Origin: an uncultured Clostridia bacterium
Lineage (GTDB): Bacteria > Bacillota > Clostridia > Peptostreptococcales > Anaerovoracaceae
Length of the DNA stretch: 5,673 bases
Assembly: GCA_937928455.1 (NCBI GenBank)
Contig: CALFUG010000120.1
Span: 1-5,673 of the forward strand
Direction of reading: 5' to 3'
A program made the position numbers and the translations under genes. The notes under the pieces were generated by a model. It was not told the origin of the DNA. It made no database searches and saw only the letters and a list, made by a program, of their open reading frames with translations. Numbering within the stretch: position 1 is the first letter of the stretch; each line of letters starts with the position of its first letter. Shown here in pieces: positions 1-5,611 of this stretch.

Positions 1-39
1 GGCAACGATAAGGTTCGGGCGGCATACTTGGGAGAATAA
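1..39 (+). CDS. ABC transporter ATP-binding protein, C-terminal end (Liv-type, partial)
   Basis: Reading frame 1 from the window edge encodes 12 residues, GNDKVRAAYLGE, followed by a TAA stop. The ending 'V-(x)-x-A-Y-L-G-E/G' after an N-D/P pair is the usual C-terminus of LivG/LivF ATPases of branched-chain amino acid type ABC transporters. That family identity is recalled knowledge, and only the tail is visible, so LivF and LivG cannot be told apart. The next gene is a substrate-binding protein of the same transporter class, starting 27 bases later, which strongly supports the call. The nucleotide-binding motifs lie outside the window. Confidence 0.7.
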   Translation, partial: GNDKVRAAYLGE

Positions 40-56
40 AGTCCCCGGGTAGGAAT

Positions 57-62
57 GAGGGG
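57..62 (+). promoter_or_regulatory. Ribosome binding site deciding the substrate-binding protein start
   Basis: GAGGGG sits four bases before the ATG at 67. The upstream in-frame ATG at 55 has only AGG at 51-53 with a one-base gap, too close to work well. This and the more typical signal peptide favour the start at 67. Spacing of four is somewhat short, so the choice is likely rather than certain. Confidence 0.5.
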
Positions 63-66
63 TTTT

Positions 67-1272
67 ATGAAGAAATTCGGGAAAAGGTGGAAGGTTTTCG
101 GGTTAACGGTATGTGTATTACTGCTGGCCGGCTGCCAAACCTATGATAATTTTGTAGCCACGTGGATTACTCATGAAGCGGTGGAACGGTCGGTAATTCG
201 AATCGGCGTATTCCAACCGCTGACAGGGGAAGACAGGGCGGGTGGTGAATTGGAGAAAATGGGCATTGAGTTAGCCCATGAGTTATACCCTACGGCTTTG
301 GGCAAAGAAATCGAGTTGGTATATGGAGATAACCAATCGGACGTCTATGTGGGAGCAACGGTGGCGAAGGATCTAGTGGATAAAGGTGTGAGTGTGGTGT
401 TGGGCAGTTACGGTAGTGTAAACTCTTTGGTGGGAGCCCCCATTTTTGAAGAGGCAAAGGTACCTGCCATCGCCATTAGCAACATTAATCCATTGGTTAC
501 TTCCAATAATCCATACTATTGTAGAGTGTGTTTCGTGGAGTCTTTCCAGGGAGTGGCCCTTGCCAAGTATACGGTGGAGCAGCTTCATATCACGGAAGTG
601 GCGGTTATGAGGCCTGGAAACGATGATCGGGCTCAAGCAGTGAGTAAAAGTTTCTCAGACAAGGTAATTCAACTGGGAGGTTCCGTGGCTCTTACCATCG
701 AGTTCACAACCGGTCAAGAGGACCATTCCACCCAACTGAATCGGTTGAAGGATTCCGGAATACGGGTTTGTTTTCTTCCCGCGGGTCTGGCAGACTCCAT
801 TCAAATTATTAACCAGGCTAGAGAAGTGGGATTAAATTGCACCTTCCTGGGGACCGATGATTGGGAAGATGAAGCCTTAATTTACCAGGCAGGCACAGCA
901 AGTACCAATATCATCGCCTTCTCCTCCCTGTTTGATGAAGCGGCCGGGACGGAGGAAACGGAAGTCTTTATGACTGCCTATAAAAAGAAGTATGGTGCCG
1001 ATGCGGTGCCGGACCAAGCCACGGTGTTGGGATATGATGCATATCTGGTGGCCCGTAGTGCCATTGTGAACGCAGGCACTGCCACACGAGGGGAGTTGAT
1101 TATGGAACAGATTTTAAAGCACCATGAGTTTTCGGGAGCTTCCGGTTCCATCAGCTTCAATGAAACCGGAGATCCTACAAAATCGGTAGCGATAAAAACC
1201 ATACGCGACAAAGAGTTTACCACAATATTTACGGTAGTACCCAGTTGGGGTTGGGTGCCACCCACAGAATAG
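67..1272 (+). CDS. ABC transporter substrate-binding lipoprotein (Leu/Ile/Val-binding family)
   Basis: This is the extracytoplasmic solute receptor of a Liv/Bra-type ABC importer, 401 residues from the ATG at 67 (405 if the ATG at 55 is used). The N-terminus has a basic stretch (KKFGKRWK), a hydrophobic core and the lipobox LLAGC, with Cys23 as the predicted lipidation site, so the mature protein should be tethered to the outer face of the membrane. The periplasmic-binding fold type I begins near residue 45 with IRIGVFQPLTG (about 44-54), followed by the GDN motif (87-89) and the segment 'GSYGSVNSLVGAPIFEEAKV', which matches the ligand-cradle region of the family. The C-terminal lobe has the usual VLGYDAYLVA and GxISF(N) patterns. 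The partial ATPase just upstream supports a complete transporter. The ligand cannot be read from sequence: amino acids are usual, but amides, urea and aromatic acids are also known for this family. Confidence 0.88.
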   Translation: MKKFGKRWKVFGLTVCVLLLAGCQTYDNFVATWITHEAVERSVIRIGVFQPLTGEDRAGGELEKMGIELAHELYPTALGKEIELVYGDNQSDVYVGATVAKDLVDKGVSVVLGSYGSVNSLVGAPIFEEAKVPAIAISNINPLVTSNNPYYCRVCFVESFQGVALAKYTVEQLHITEVAVMRPGNDDRAQAVSKSFSDKVIQLGGSVALTIEFTTGQEDHSTQLNRLKDSGIRVCFLPAGLADSIQIINQAREVGLNCTFLGTDDWEDEALIYQAGTASTNIIAFSSLFDEAAGTEETEVFMTAYKKKYGADAVPDQATVLGYDAYLVARSAIVNAGTATRGELIMEQILKHHEFSGASGSISFNETGDPTKSVAIKTIRDKEFTTIFTVVPSWGWVPPTE

Positions 1273-1290
1273 AATTGTTGAGAAAAAACA

Positions 1291-1295
1291 GGAGG
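1291..1295 (+). promoter_or_regulatory. Ribosome binding site of the NifU-like gene
   Basis: GGAGG followed by six A bases precedes the ATG at 1302. This fixes the start there, rather than at the in-frame ATG at 1245, which lies inside the preceding gene. Confidence 0.8.
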
Positions 1296-1301
1296 AAAAA
1301 A

Positions 1302-1526
1302 ATGGAAGACAAAATCAGAGAAGCCATGGAACAAATTCGACCTTTGTTGCAAAGAGATGGGGGAGATATCGAGTTCGTGGAGTATACCGAGGACAAAGTG
1401 GTGAAGGTGCGATTGCAAGGACATTGCGTGGGTTGCCCCGGTGCTCGAATGACCTTGTCCGGAGTAGTAGAGAGGATTTTAAAAGAAGCCTATCCTGAAA
1501 TCGTCAGAGTAGAAGCCGTCGATTAG
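1302..1526 (+). CDS. NifU-like Fe-S cluster scaffold/carrier protein
   Basis: This 74-residue protein consists of a single NifU C-terminal type domain. Family hallmarks are visible: 'IRPLLQRDGGDIEFVE' (about 12-27), then the cluster-binding CxxC motif in 'GHCVGCPGA' with Cys42 and Cys45, then 'MTLSGVVERILKEAYPEI'. In the family, the two cysteines of each of two subunits hold a [4Fe-4S] cluster, which is passed to apo-proteins in the cytoplasm. The domain stands alone, without the IscU-like N-terminal half of full nitrogen-fixation NifU, a form common in Firmicutes. A longer in-frame reading from 1245 exists, but its first 19 codons overlap the previous gene and lack a good ribosome binding site. 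It sits 29 bases after the transporter gene and 21 before the CapA-family gene, so it is probably co-transcribed. No client protein is evident among its neighbours. Confidence 0.92.
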   Translation: MEDKIREAMEQIRPLLQRDGGDIEFVEYTEDKVVKVRLQGHCVGCPGARMTLSGVVERILKEAYPEIVRVEAVD

Positions 1527-1547
1527 TATTCTGGGTTCGGAGGAATC

Positions 1548-2810
1548 ATGAAAGGAAAGCGGTTACTTCAGATACTGTTGGTTCTGTTGATTTTGGTGAG
1601 TGGATTTTTAATCTACTCACTGCTTTTTGTGCAAGAAGAACCTTTGCCGGAAGCGGAAAATCAGCCGGAGATTCCCGCGGCGGATCTTACGGAATTGGAA
1701 ATTCTTTGCGTGGGAGATGTGATGTATCATTCTACCCAGTTGGTAGCTGCCGCCCAGGGGGATGGCACCTATGTATTTGAGGATGTGTATCAATATGTGA
1801 AACCCTACGTACAACAAGCCGATTTGGCCATCATGAATTTGGAAACCACCTTTGGAGAGAGTCCCTATACCGGTTATCCTTCCTTTAGTACACCGGATAA
1901 TTTGGCAGAAACTTTACGTGATGTGGGATTTGATGTGGCGGCTACTGCCAATAATCACGTGAACGATCGGGGCATTATGGGGATGGATCGTACCTTGCGA
2001 ATTCTTCGGCAACAGCATTTTGTTACCACCGGCAGTCGAGACGATTTATCCCGGCAAAGATGGGCGGCTCGGCTGGTAAAAGGAGTTTGGGTGGGTACGC
2101 TGGCTTACACCTACCAGACACCTTCTCTTCCGGGAAGGGTATCCATCAATGGCAGCTTCGTATCCCAGGAAACGGCAGACCGTATCAATTCCTTTGGCTA
2201 TGAAAATATGGATGCGGAAGTGGCCAAAATCAATGAACAGGTTCACTGGATGAAACAGAGTGGTATGGACGTGGTGGTTCTCTATCTCCATTGGGGTGAA
2301 GAATACCAGCTGACGGCCAATCCCTGGCAACATTACATGAAAGAAAATCTGGTGCAGAATTCGGACATTGATATCATCTTTGGGTCTCACCCACATACCT
2401 TGCAGGAAATGGAGTTGGCGAATCAAAGAGTTCCGGTATATTTTAGCCTGGGTAATTTTGTTTCCAATCAACGGTTGGAAACCTTGGGGAATCGATATAC
2501 GGAAACCGGAGCCATGGCAAAAGTCACGCTGGAGTACGACCGAACAGCGGATGAAATTACGGGTTTGGTGATGGAAGCCATTCCCACTTGGGTGGAGAAA
2601 TACGGAAAAGATGGGAAGGACCACTACTATATCATTCCCTTGGATGAACAGTTGGACCAGAATCCCCAACTGGCCGATTCCGGCCATTTGGCCAGAGCGC
2701 AGCAAGCCAGGGAGGATGCCTTGAACCTACTGGGATCTTTCCGGATAGAACAACGGTTCCGACCGGAGGAAGTAGTGACAGATTCTACCGTGTTGAATCA
2801 GGAGGAGTAG
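1548..2810 (+). CDS. CapA family protein (poly-gamma-glutamate synthesis type, metallophosphatase-like fold), membrane-anchored
   Basis: This 420-residue protein has a basic N-terminus and one hydrophobic segment (about 6-27), then an acidic, proline-containing linker, so it is probably anchored with the main domain outside the cell. The CapA domain spans about 50-345 and shows the expected motifs in order: CVGDVMYHS (54-62), ADLAIMNLETTF (91-102), ATANNHVNDRG (132-142), YLHWGEEY (246-253), FGSHPHTLQ (278-286) and YFSLGNFVSN (298-307). The Asp, Asn, His and Glu residues in these motifs fit the metal-binding core of the calcineurin-like fold. CapA proteins are known for poly-gamma-glutamate export or anchoring in Bacillus, but no capB, capC or capE homologue is seen here, so that role is not shown. 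The start is set by GGAGG at 1539-1543. The stop codon abuts the next ATG, suggesting translational coupling to the dipeptidase. Confidence 0.88.
   Translation: MKGKRLLQILLVLLILVSGFLIYSLLFVQEEPLPEAENQPEIPAADLTELEILCVGDVMYHSTQLVAAAQGDGTYVFEDVYQYVKPYVQQADLAIMNLETTFGESPYTGYPSFSTPDNLAETLRDVGFDVAATANNHVNDRGIMGMDRTLRILRQQHFVTTGSRDDLSRQRWAARLVKGVWVGTLAYTYQTPSLPGRVSINGSFVSQETADRINSFGYENMDAEVAKINEQVHWMKQSGMDVVVLYLHWGEEYQLTANPWQHYMKENLVQNSDIDIIFGSHPHTLQEMELANQRVPVYFSLGNFVSNQRLETLGNRYTETGAMAKVTLEYDRTADEITGLVMEAIPTWVEKYGKDGKDHYYIIPLDEQLDQNPQLADSGHLARAQQAREDALNLLGSFRIEQRFRPEEVVTDSTVLNQEE
2800..2805 (+). promoter_or_regulatory. Ribosome binding site of pepV inside the end of the CapA gene
   Basis: AGGAGG lies within the last codons of the CapA-family gene, five bases before the ATG at 2811, which directly follows the TAG stop. 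This layout supports translational coupling of the two genes. Confidence 0.75.
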
Positions 2811-4295
2811 ATGAAAGTGGAAGGTTTATGGCAGGAACTAACCAAAAAAATCATCAGCTATGAAGAGGAGCTGGTGGCTTCTCTTTCGGGATTAATACAA
2901 ATCCCCAGCGTGAGGAAGGATCCCGTTACCGTGGGGGATCAGCTTCTTCCCTTTGGGGAGGAGGTTCATGGTGCCTTGCTGTATATGAAGGAATTAGCCC
3001 GGAAAGAAGGTTTTTCTTTCGTAGATGTAGACCATTATGGCGGTCACATGGACTATGCTTCGGGTAAGGAAAAGACGCTGGGCGTACTGCTTCATCTGGA
3101 CGTGGTGCCAGAGGGTACCGATTGGGATATGGAGCCCTATGGGGGTCAGGTGGTGGGAGACCGAATTTACGGTAGAGGTGCTTTGGATGACAAAGGCCCC
3201 ACTATTGCCGTATTCTATGCCCTAAAGGCATTGAAAGAACTGGGGTATGAGCCAAAGACCAATATTCGATTGGTGTTTGGATTGGATGAGGAAACCGGTT
3301 GGTCCGGCATGGATTATTATCTCTCCAGACAAAAGGCCCCGGATTTTGGCTTTACACCCGATGCGGAATTCCCGGCTATTTCCGGGGAAAAAGGGATTTT
3401 GGTCTTTGATGTGGCTAAGAAGCTTTCGAAAACCGTGGGGTTGGAACGGGGGTTGGAGCTTCGTCGTCTGAAGGGCGGTCATGCAGCCAATATGGTGGCG
3501 GATTATGCCAGGGCCTTATTGTTCCATAAGGATCCCAAGGTTTATGAGAAAATCAAGGAACAGATTTCCTGCTTTTCGGTACCAGAAAAAGGGGGCCTTC
3601 GCTGTAAGCCTTCCGGGAAAAGCCTGGAGGTAGTAGCGGAAGGTGTAAGTGCCCACGGTGCCAGACCGGAACATGGGTTTAATGCCATTTCTCTTTTGAT
3701 GGAATTTTTAGGCCAACTTACCTTTGCAGAAGATGATGTGAACGACTTCATTCAATTCTACAACCAGCACATCGGTTACGACTTGCACGGGAAGGGGTTG
3801 AACCTGGACGTGGCGGATGAGGAAAGTGGTGCATTGATTCTCAACATCGGCAAGGCATATATGGATGGCAAGGAAGCCAGGATTACGGTGAATGTACGAT
3901 ATCCGGTCACCTATGAGGATGAGGAGATTTATGCTATTTTAATGGAGACGTTAACCCCCCAACAAATGGGGGTGATTAAGACCATGGTGCAGCATCCCAT
4001 ATATTTTTCCAAGGAGGATCCCTTGATTCAGAAACTGATGGGTGTCTATGGACAAGTGACGGGAGATGTGGAAAGCCATCCACTGGTCATTGGCGGCGGA
4101 ACCTATGCCCGGGCCATGAATCATTTTGTCGCCTTCGGCCCTTCTATGCCGGGAAACCGGGAGGTGGCACATCAGAAAAACGAATATATGGAAATTCCCC
4201 AATTGATGACGGCGGCCGTTATTTACGGTCAAGCCATTTACCAACTGAGCAAAGAGGAACACCTCCCGGCGGAAAAAGAAGAAGAAACCTCTTGA
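2811..4295 (+). CDS. pepV: PepV-like dipeptidase (M20 metallopeptidase, Xaa-His dipeptidase/Sapep type)
   Basis: This 494-residue protein is a cytoplasmic two-metal dipeptidase; the family cleaves a broad range of dipeptides, usually with zinc or manganese. The order of M20 motifs is complete: LLHLDVVPEG (93-102) with metal ligand His95 and Asp97, YGRGALDDKGP (120-130) with bridging Asp127, GLDEETGW (157-164) with the catalytic and ligand Glu pair 160/161, FTPDAEFP (181-188) with Asp184, and the C-terminal AHQKNEY (453-459) with His454. The lid-domain GVSAHGARP (279-287) supplies His282, equivalent to the substrate-binding His of Lactobacillus PepV. IGGGTYARAMNHFVAFG (427-443) is the typical PepV signature near the active site. 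These assignments come from spacing and motif memory, not an alignment. No signal peptide is present. The C-terminal tail is short and acidic. Length fits PepV homologues (about 465-490). The start directly follows the CapA-family gene, and the stop overlaps the -35 of the next promoter. Confidence 0.93.
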   Translation: MKVEGLWQELTKKIISYEEELVASLSGLIQIPSVRKDPVTVGDQLLPFGEEVHGALLYMKELARKEGFSFVDVDHYGGHMDYASGKEKTLGVLLHLDVVPEGTDWDMEPYGGQVVGDRIYGRGALDDKGPTIAVFYALKALKELGYEPKTNIRLVFGLDEETGWSGMDYYLSRQKAPDFGFTPDAEFPAISGEKGILVFDVAKKLSKTVGLERGLELRRLKGGHAANMVADYARALLFHKDPKVYEKIKEQISCFSVPEKGGLRCKPSGKSLEVVAEGVSAHGARPEHGFNAISLLMEFLGQLTFAEDDVNDFIQFYNQHIGYDLHGKGLNLDVADEESGALILNIGKAYMDGKEARITVNVRYPVTYEDEEIYAILMETLTPQQMGVIKTMVQHPIYFSKEDPLIQKLMGVYGQVTGDVESHPLVIGGGTYARAMNHFVAFGPSMPGNREVAHQKNEYMEIPQLMTAAVIYGQAIYQLSKEEHLPAEKEEETS

Positions 4296-4320
4296 TTCCA
4301 AGGTGGGGGAGGGGTATAAT
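4292..4320 (+). promoter_or_regulatory. Sigma-A type promoter of the ribU leader
   Basis: A -35 box TTGATT (4292-4297, four of six matches to TTGACA) is followed by a 17-base spacer and a perfect -10 TATAAT (4315-4320). Transcription should start near 4326-4328, some 15 bases before the riboswitch. The -35 box overlaps the TGA stop codon of pepV (4293-4295), and no terminator lies between pepV and this promoter, so some read-through from upstream is also possible. Confidence 0.82.
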
Positions 4321-4340
4321 AAGTTTGTTAAATAGTTAAT

Positions 4341-4478
4341 CTGTTTCAGGGCGAGGTGAAAGTCCTCACCGGTGGTAAAGAGCCTTTGGCTACGAGTCCA
4401 CGAGCCTGGGGAAAATTTCCTGGGTCGAATCGGTTCCATCCCGATACCGACGGTTACAGTCCGGATGAAAGAAACAAG
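4341..4478 (+). promoter_or_regulatory. FMN riboswitch (RFN element)
   Basis: The leader carries the conserved FMN aptamer. P1 is formed by TGTTTC (4342-4347) with GAAACA (4471-4476). The conserved junction AGGGCGAGGTGAAAGTCC follows, with P2 from GAGG (4353-4356) and CCTC (4364-4367). CACCGGTGG leads to P3, in which AGCC (4381-4384) pairs with GGCT (4388-4391), followed by the conserved ACGAGTCCACGAGCC. The variable P4 arm lies around GGAAAATTTCC (4410-4420). P5 pairs TCGGT (4430-4434) with ACCGA (4446-4450), and the conserved 3' part CGGTTACAGTCCGGATG (4451-4467) closes the element. The class senses flavin mononucleotide. The terminator immediately downstream and the riboflavin transporter gene beyond it show that it controls riboflavin uptake, with FMN expected to turn the gene off. 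Confidence 0.96.
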
Positions 4479-4497
4479 CGATGATTCGCGTGGAATG

Positions 4498-4529
4498 CCC
4501 TGGAGTTTATTTGGACTCCGGGGTTTTTT
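4498..4529 (+). terminator. Intrinsic terminator acting as the expression platform of the FMN riboswitch
   Basis: CCCTGGAGT (4498-4506) pairs with ACTCCGGGG (4515-4523), nine pairs including one G-U, around an eight-base loop, and is followed at once by six T bases (4524-4529). It lies 20 bases after the aptamer and before the ribU ribosome binding site. This placement is that of a riboswitch-controlled attenuator rather than an end-of-operon terminator. The 5' arm can alternatively pair with the P1 5' strand of the aptamer (see findings). Confidence 0.93.
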
Positions 4530-4555
4530 GTAACCTGACAGATTCCAACAAAATC

Positions 4556-4562
4556 AAGGAGG
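4556..4562 (+). promoter_or_regulatory. Ribosome binding site deciding the ribU start
   Basis: AAGGAGG is a nearly perfect Shine-Dalgarno sequence. It is nine bases from the ATG at 4572 but only three from an in-frame TTG at 4566, so the ATG is the likely start. It lies outside the terminator hairpin, which argues for transcriptional rather than translational control. Confidence 0.85.
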
Positions 4563-4571
4563 AATTTGAAA

Positions 4572-5126
4572 ATGAGCGACAACAATTTGAATGCCCAAAA
4601 GAGAACCATCCGATTGGCGAAAATGGGGATGCTGGTAGCCATTTCTGTGGTACTGGTGTACTTTATCCATTTTCCCATTTTCCCAGCCGTACCATTTTTG
4701 GAATATGACCCTGCGGACATTTCCATTCTGATCGGCACCTTTGCTTTCGGACCTTTGGCCGGGCTTGGTTTGACCGTGGTCACTTCCGTGATTCAGGGAT
4801 TGACCGTTAGCGCACATAGCGGTGCATATGGTATAATAATGCATATCATTGCCACGGGTACCATGGTGTTGGTAGCTGGTTTAATTTATGGAAAAGGGAA
4901 AACCAAAAAAAGGGCGGTGACGGCATTGGCCGCTGGTTCTTTGGCCATGGTGGTGGTCATGTTCTTTGCCAATCTGGTGGTGACACCCCTGTTTATGGGA
5001 GTTCCCCGGGAAGTGGTGATGACCTTAATGCCTATGATTCTGGCCTTTAATTTCGTCAAAGCGGGTATCAACTCTACCATCACATTTTTGCTATATAAAC
5101 GATTGTCGGGCTTTCTGCGAAGATAG
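4572..5126 (+). CDS. ribU: Riboflavin ECF transporter substrate-binding S component RibU
   Basis: This 184-residue, strongly hydrophobic membrane protein has about six predicted membrane segments (roughly 17-36, 50-63, 64-80, 86-107, 116-140 and 152-176) with short polar ends. It binds riboflavin in the membrane and works with the shared energising module EcfA-EcfA'-EcfT, which is not encoded here. Family features are 'FLEYDPADISILIG' (43-56) followed by TFAFGPLAGL, and the C-terminal 'LAFNFVKAGINSTITFLLYKRLS' region (158-179), resembling the RibU pattern of a near-invariant Asn and Lys before the last helix. The FMN riboswitch directly upstream gives strong independent support for riboflavin as substrate over other S-component ligands. 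It is the first gene of its transcript; tsaE starts 44 bases downstream with no terminator between. Confidence 0.93.
   Translation: MSDNNLNAQKRTIRLAKMGMLVAISVVLVYFIHFPIFPAVPFLEYDPADISILIGTFAFGPLAGLGLTVVTSVIQGLTVSAHSGAYGIIMHIIATGTMVLVAGLIYGKGKTKKRAVTALAAGSLAMVVVMFFANLVVTPLFMGVPREVVMTLMPMILAFNFVKAGINSTITFLLYKRLSGFLRR
5089..5099 (+). promoter_or_regulatory. Possible extended -10 promoter for tsaE-tsaB
   Basis: TGCTATATAAA inside the end of ribU resembles an extended -10 element (TGn followed by a TATAAT-like hexamer). No good -35 box is seen at 16-18 bases upstream. If active, transcription would begin near 5104, about 65 bases before tsaE, and would free the t6A genes from FMN control. The match is short and could be chance. 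Confidence 0.25.
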
Positions 5127-5158
5127 AGTAACACCAACCTTTCGAGAGGGTGGCCCGC

Positions 5159-5165
5159 AAAAGGG
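5159..5165 (+). promoter_or_regulatory. Ribosome binding site deciding the tsaE start
   Basis: AAAAGGG lies five bases before the ATG at 5171. An in-frame GTG at 5150 would give a seven-residue longer protein, but the purine-rich GAGAGG directly abuts that codon, leaving no spacer. The site is only moderately strong. Confidence 0.45.
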
Positions 5166-5170
5166 AAACC

Positions 5171-5611
5171 ATGAAAGAAGAACGGTACTATTTGGAAAAC
5201 GAAGAAGAAACCAAACAATTCGGGCTTCAATTGGCCAACCATTTGAAGCCCGGTTCTGTGGTGGCTTTAACCGGAGACCTGGGAACGGGAAAGACTACGT
5301 TAACCCAGTACTTGGCGTTGGGGTTGGGAATTGGTCAACGGGTTACCAGCCCTACCTTCACCATCATTAAAGAATACCATGAGGGGAAGCTTCCCCTGTA
5401 TCATTTTGATGTATATCGCATTCAAGAAGAAGAATTATGGGAACTGGGGTATGAAGAATATATCGATGGAAAGGGTGTAACCGTGATAGAGTGGGCCGAT
5501 AAAATATGGGAACATTTACCGAAAGAAGCTATTCGGATTCACATCACTCCGGGGGAGAATGCCGGGAGTCGCCTTTTCCGTGTGTGGGGAATAGAGGGGA
5601 GGATTCTATGA
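5171..5611 (+). CDS. tsaE: tRNA t6A biosynthesis ATPase TsaE (YjeE)
   Basis: This 146-residue cytoplasmic P-loop ATPase is needed with TsaB and TsaD for adding threonylcarbamoyl to A37 of ANN-decoding tRNAs. The Walker A motif GDLGTGKTT (35-43) is clear. It is followed by the family-specific VTSPTFTI (58-65), YHFDVYRI (77-84) and VIEWADKI (105-112), where the Asp, Tyr-Arg and Glu-Trp are the conserved TsaE residues. Length is normal for the family (about 135-160). The ATG at 5171 was chosen over the GTG at 5150 because of ribosome binding site spacing and because family members usually begin close to this point. The last codons overlap the start of tsaB (ATGA), a common gene pairing. It follows ribU by 44 bases and may be co-transcribed with it. 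Confidence 0.95.
   Translation: MKEERYYLENEEETKQFGLQLANHLKPGSVVALTGDLGTGKTTLTQYLALGLGIGQRVTSPTFTIIKEYHEGKLPLYHFDVYRIQEEELWELGYEEYIDGKGVTVIEWADKIWEHLPKEAIRIHITPGENAGSRLFRVWGIEGRIL

Noticed and set aside
43..66. CCCC (43-46) pairing with GGGG (59-62) followed by TTTT, as a terminator or a block on the ribosome binding site
   Set aside because: The stem is only four pairs with a twelve-base loop and a four-base T run; too weak to call.
2046..2705. Long open frame on the - strand (219 codons)
   Set aside because: It lies wholly opposite the CapA-family gene, which shows every family motif in order; the reverse translation has no recognisable domain.
3951..4439. Open frame on the - strand spanning the end of pepV and the riboswitch (162 codons)
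   Set aside because: It is antisense to clear PepV motifs and to the conserved FMN aptamer, and has no plausible initiation site or domain.
4397..4494. TCCACG (4397-4402) complementary to CGTGGA (4489-4494) as an alternative antiterminator
   Set aside because: Only six pairs, it does not involve the terminator stem, and the P1-based pairing is longer and better placed.
4481..4708. Reading frame starting with ATG in the riboswitch leader (75 codons, + strand)
   Set aside because: It runs through the terminator hairpin and overlaps ribU in another frame, has no ribosome binding site, and its peptide shows no recognisable pattern.
4823..4845. TGCATAT repeated at 4823-4829 and 4839-4845 around TATAAT (4832-4837), as a possible operator or promoter
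   Set aside because: It lies within the ribU coding region, there is no -35 box at a suitable distance, and the seven-base direct repeat encodes conserved-looking membrane-helix residues, so chance is the simpler explanation.
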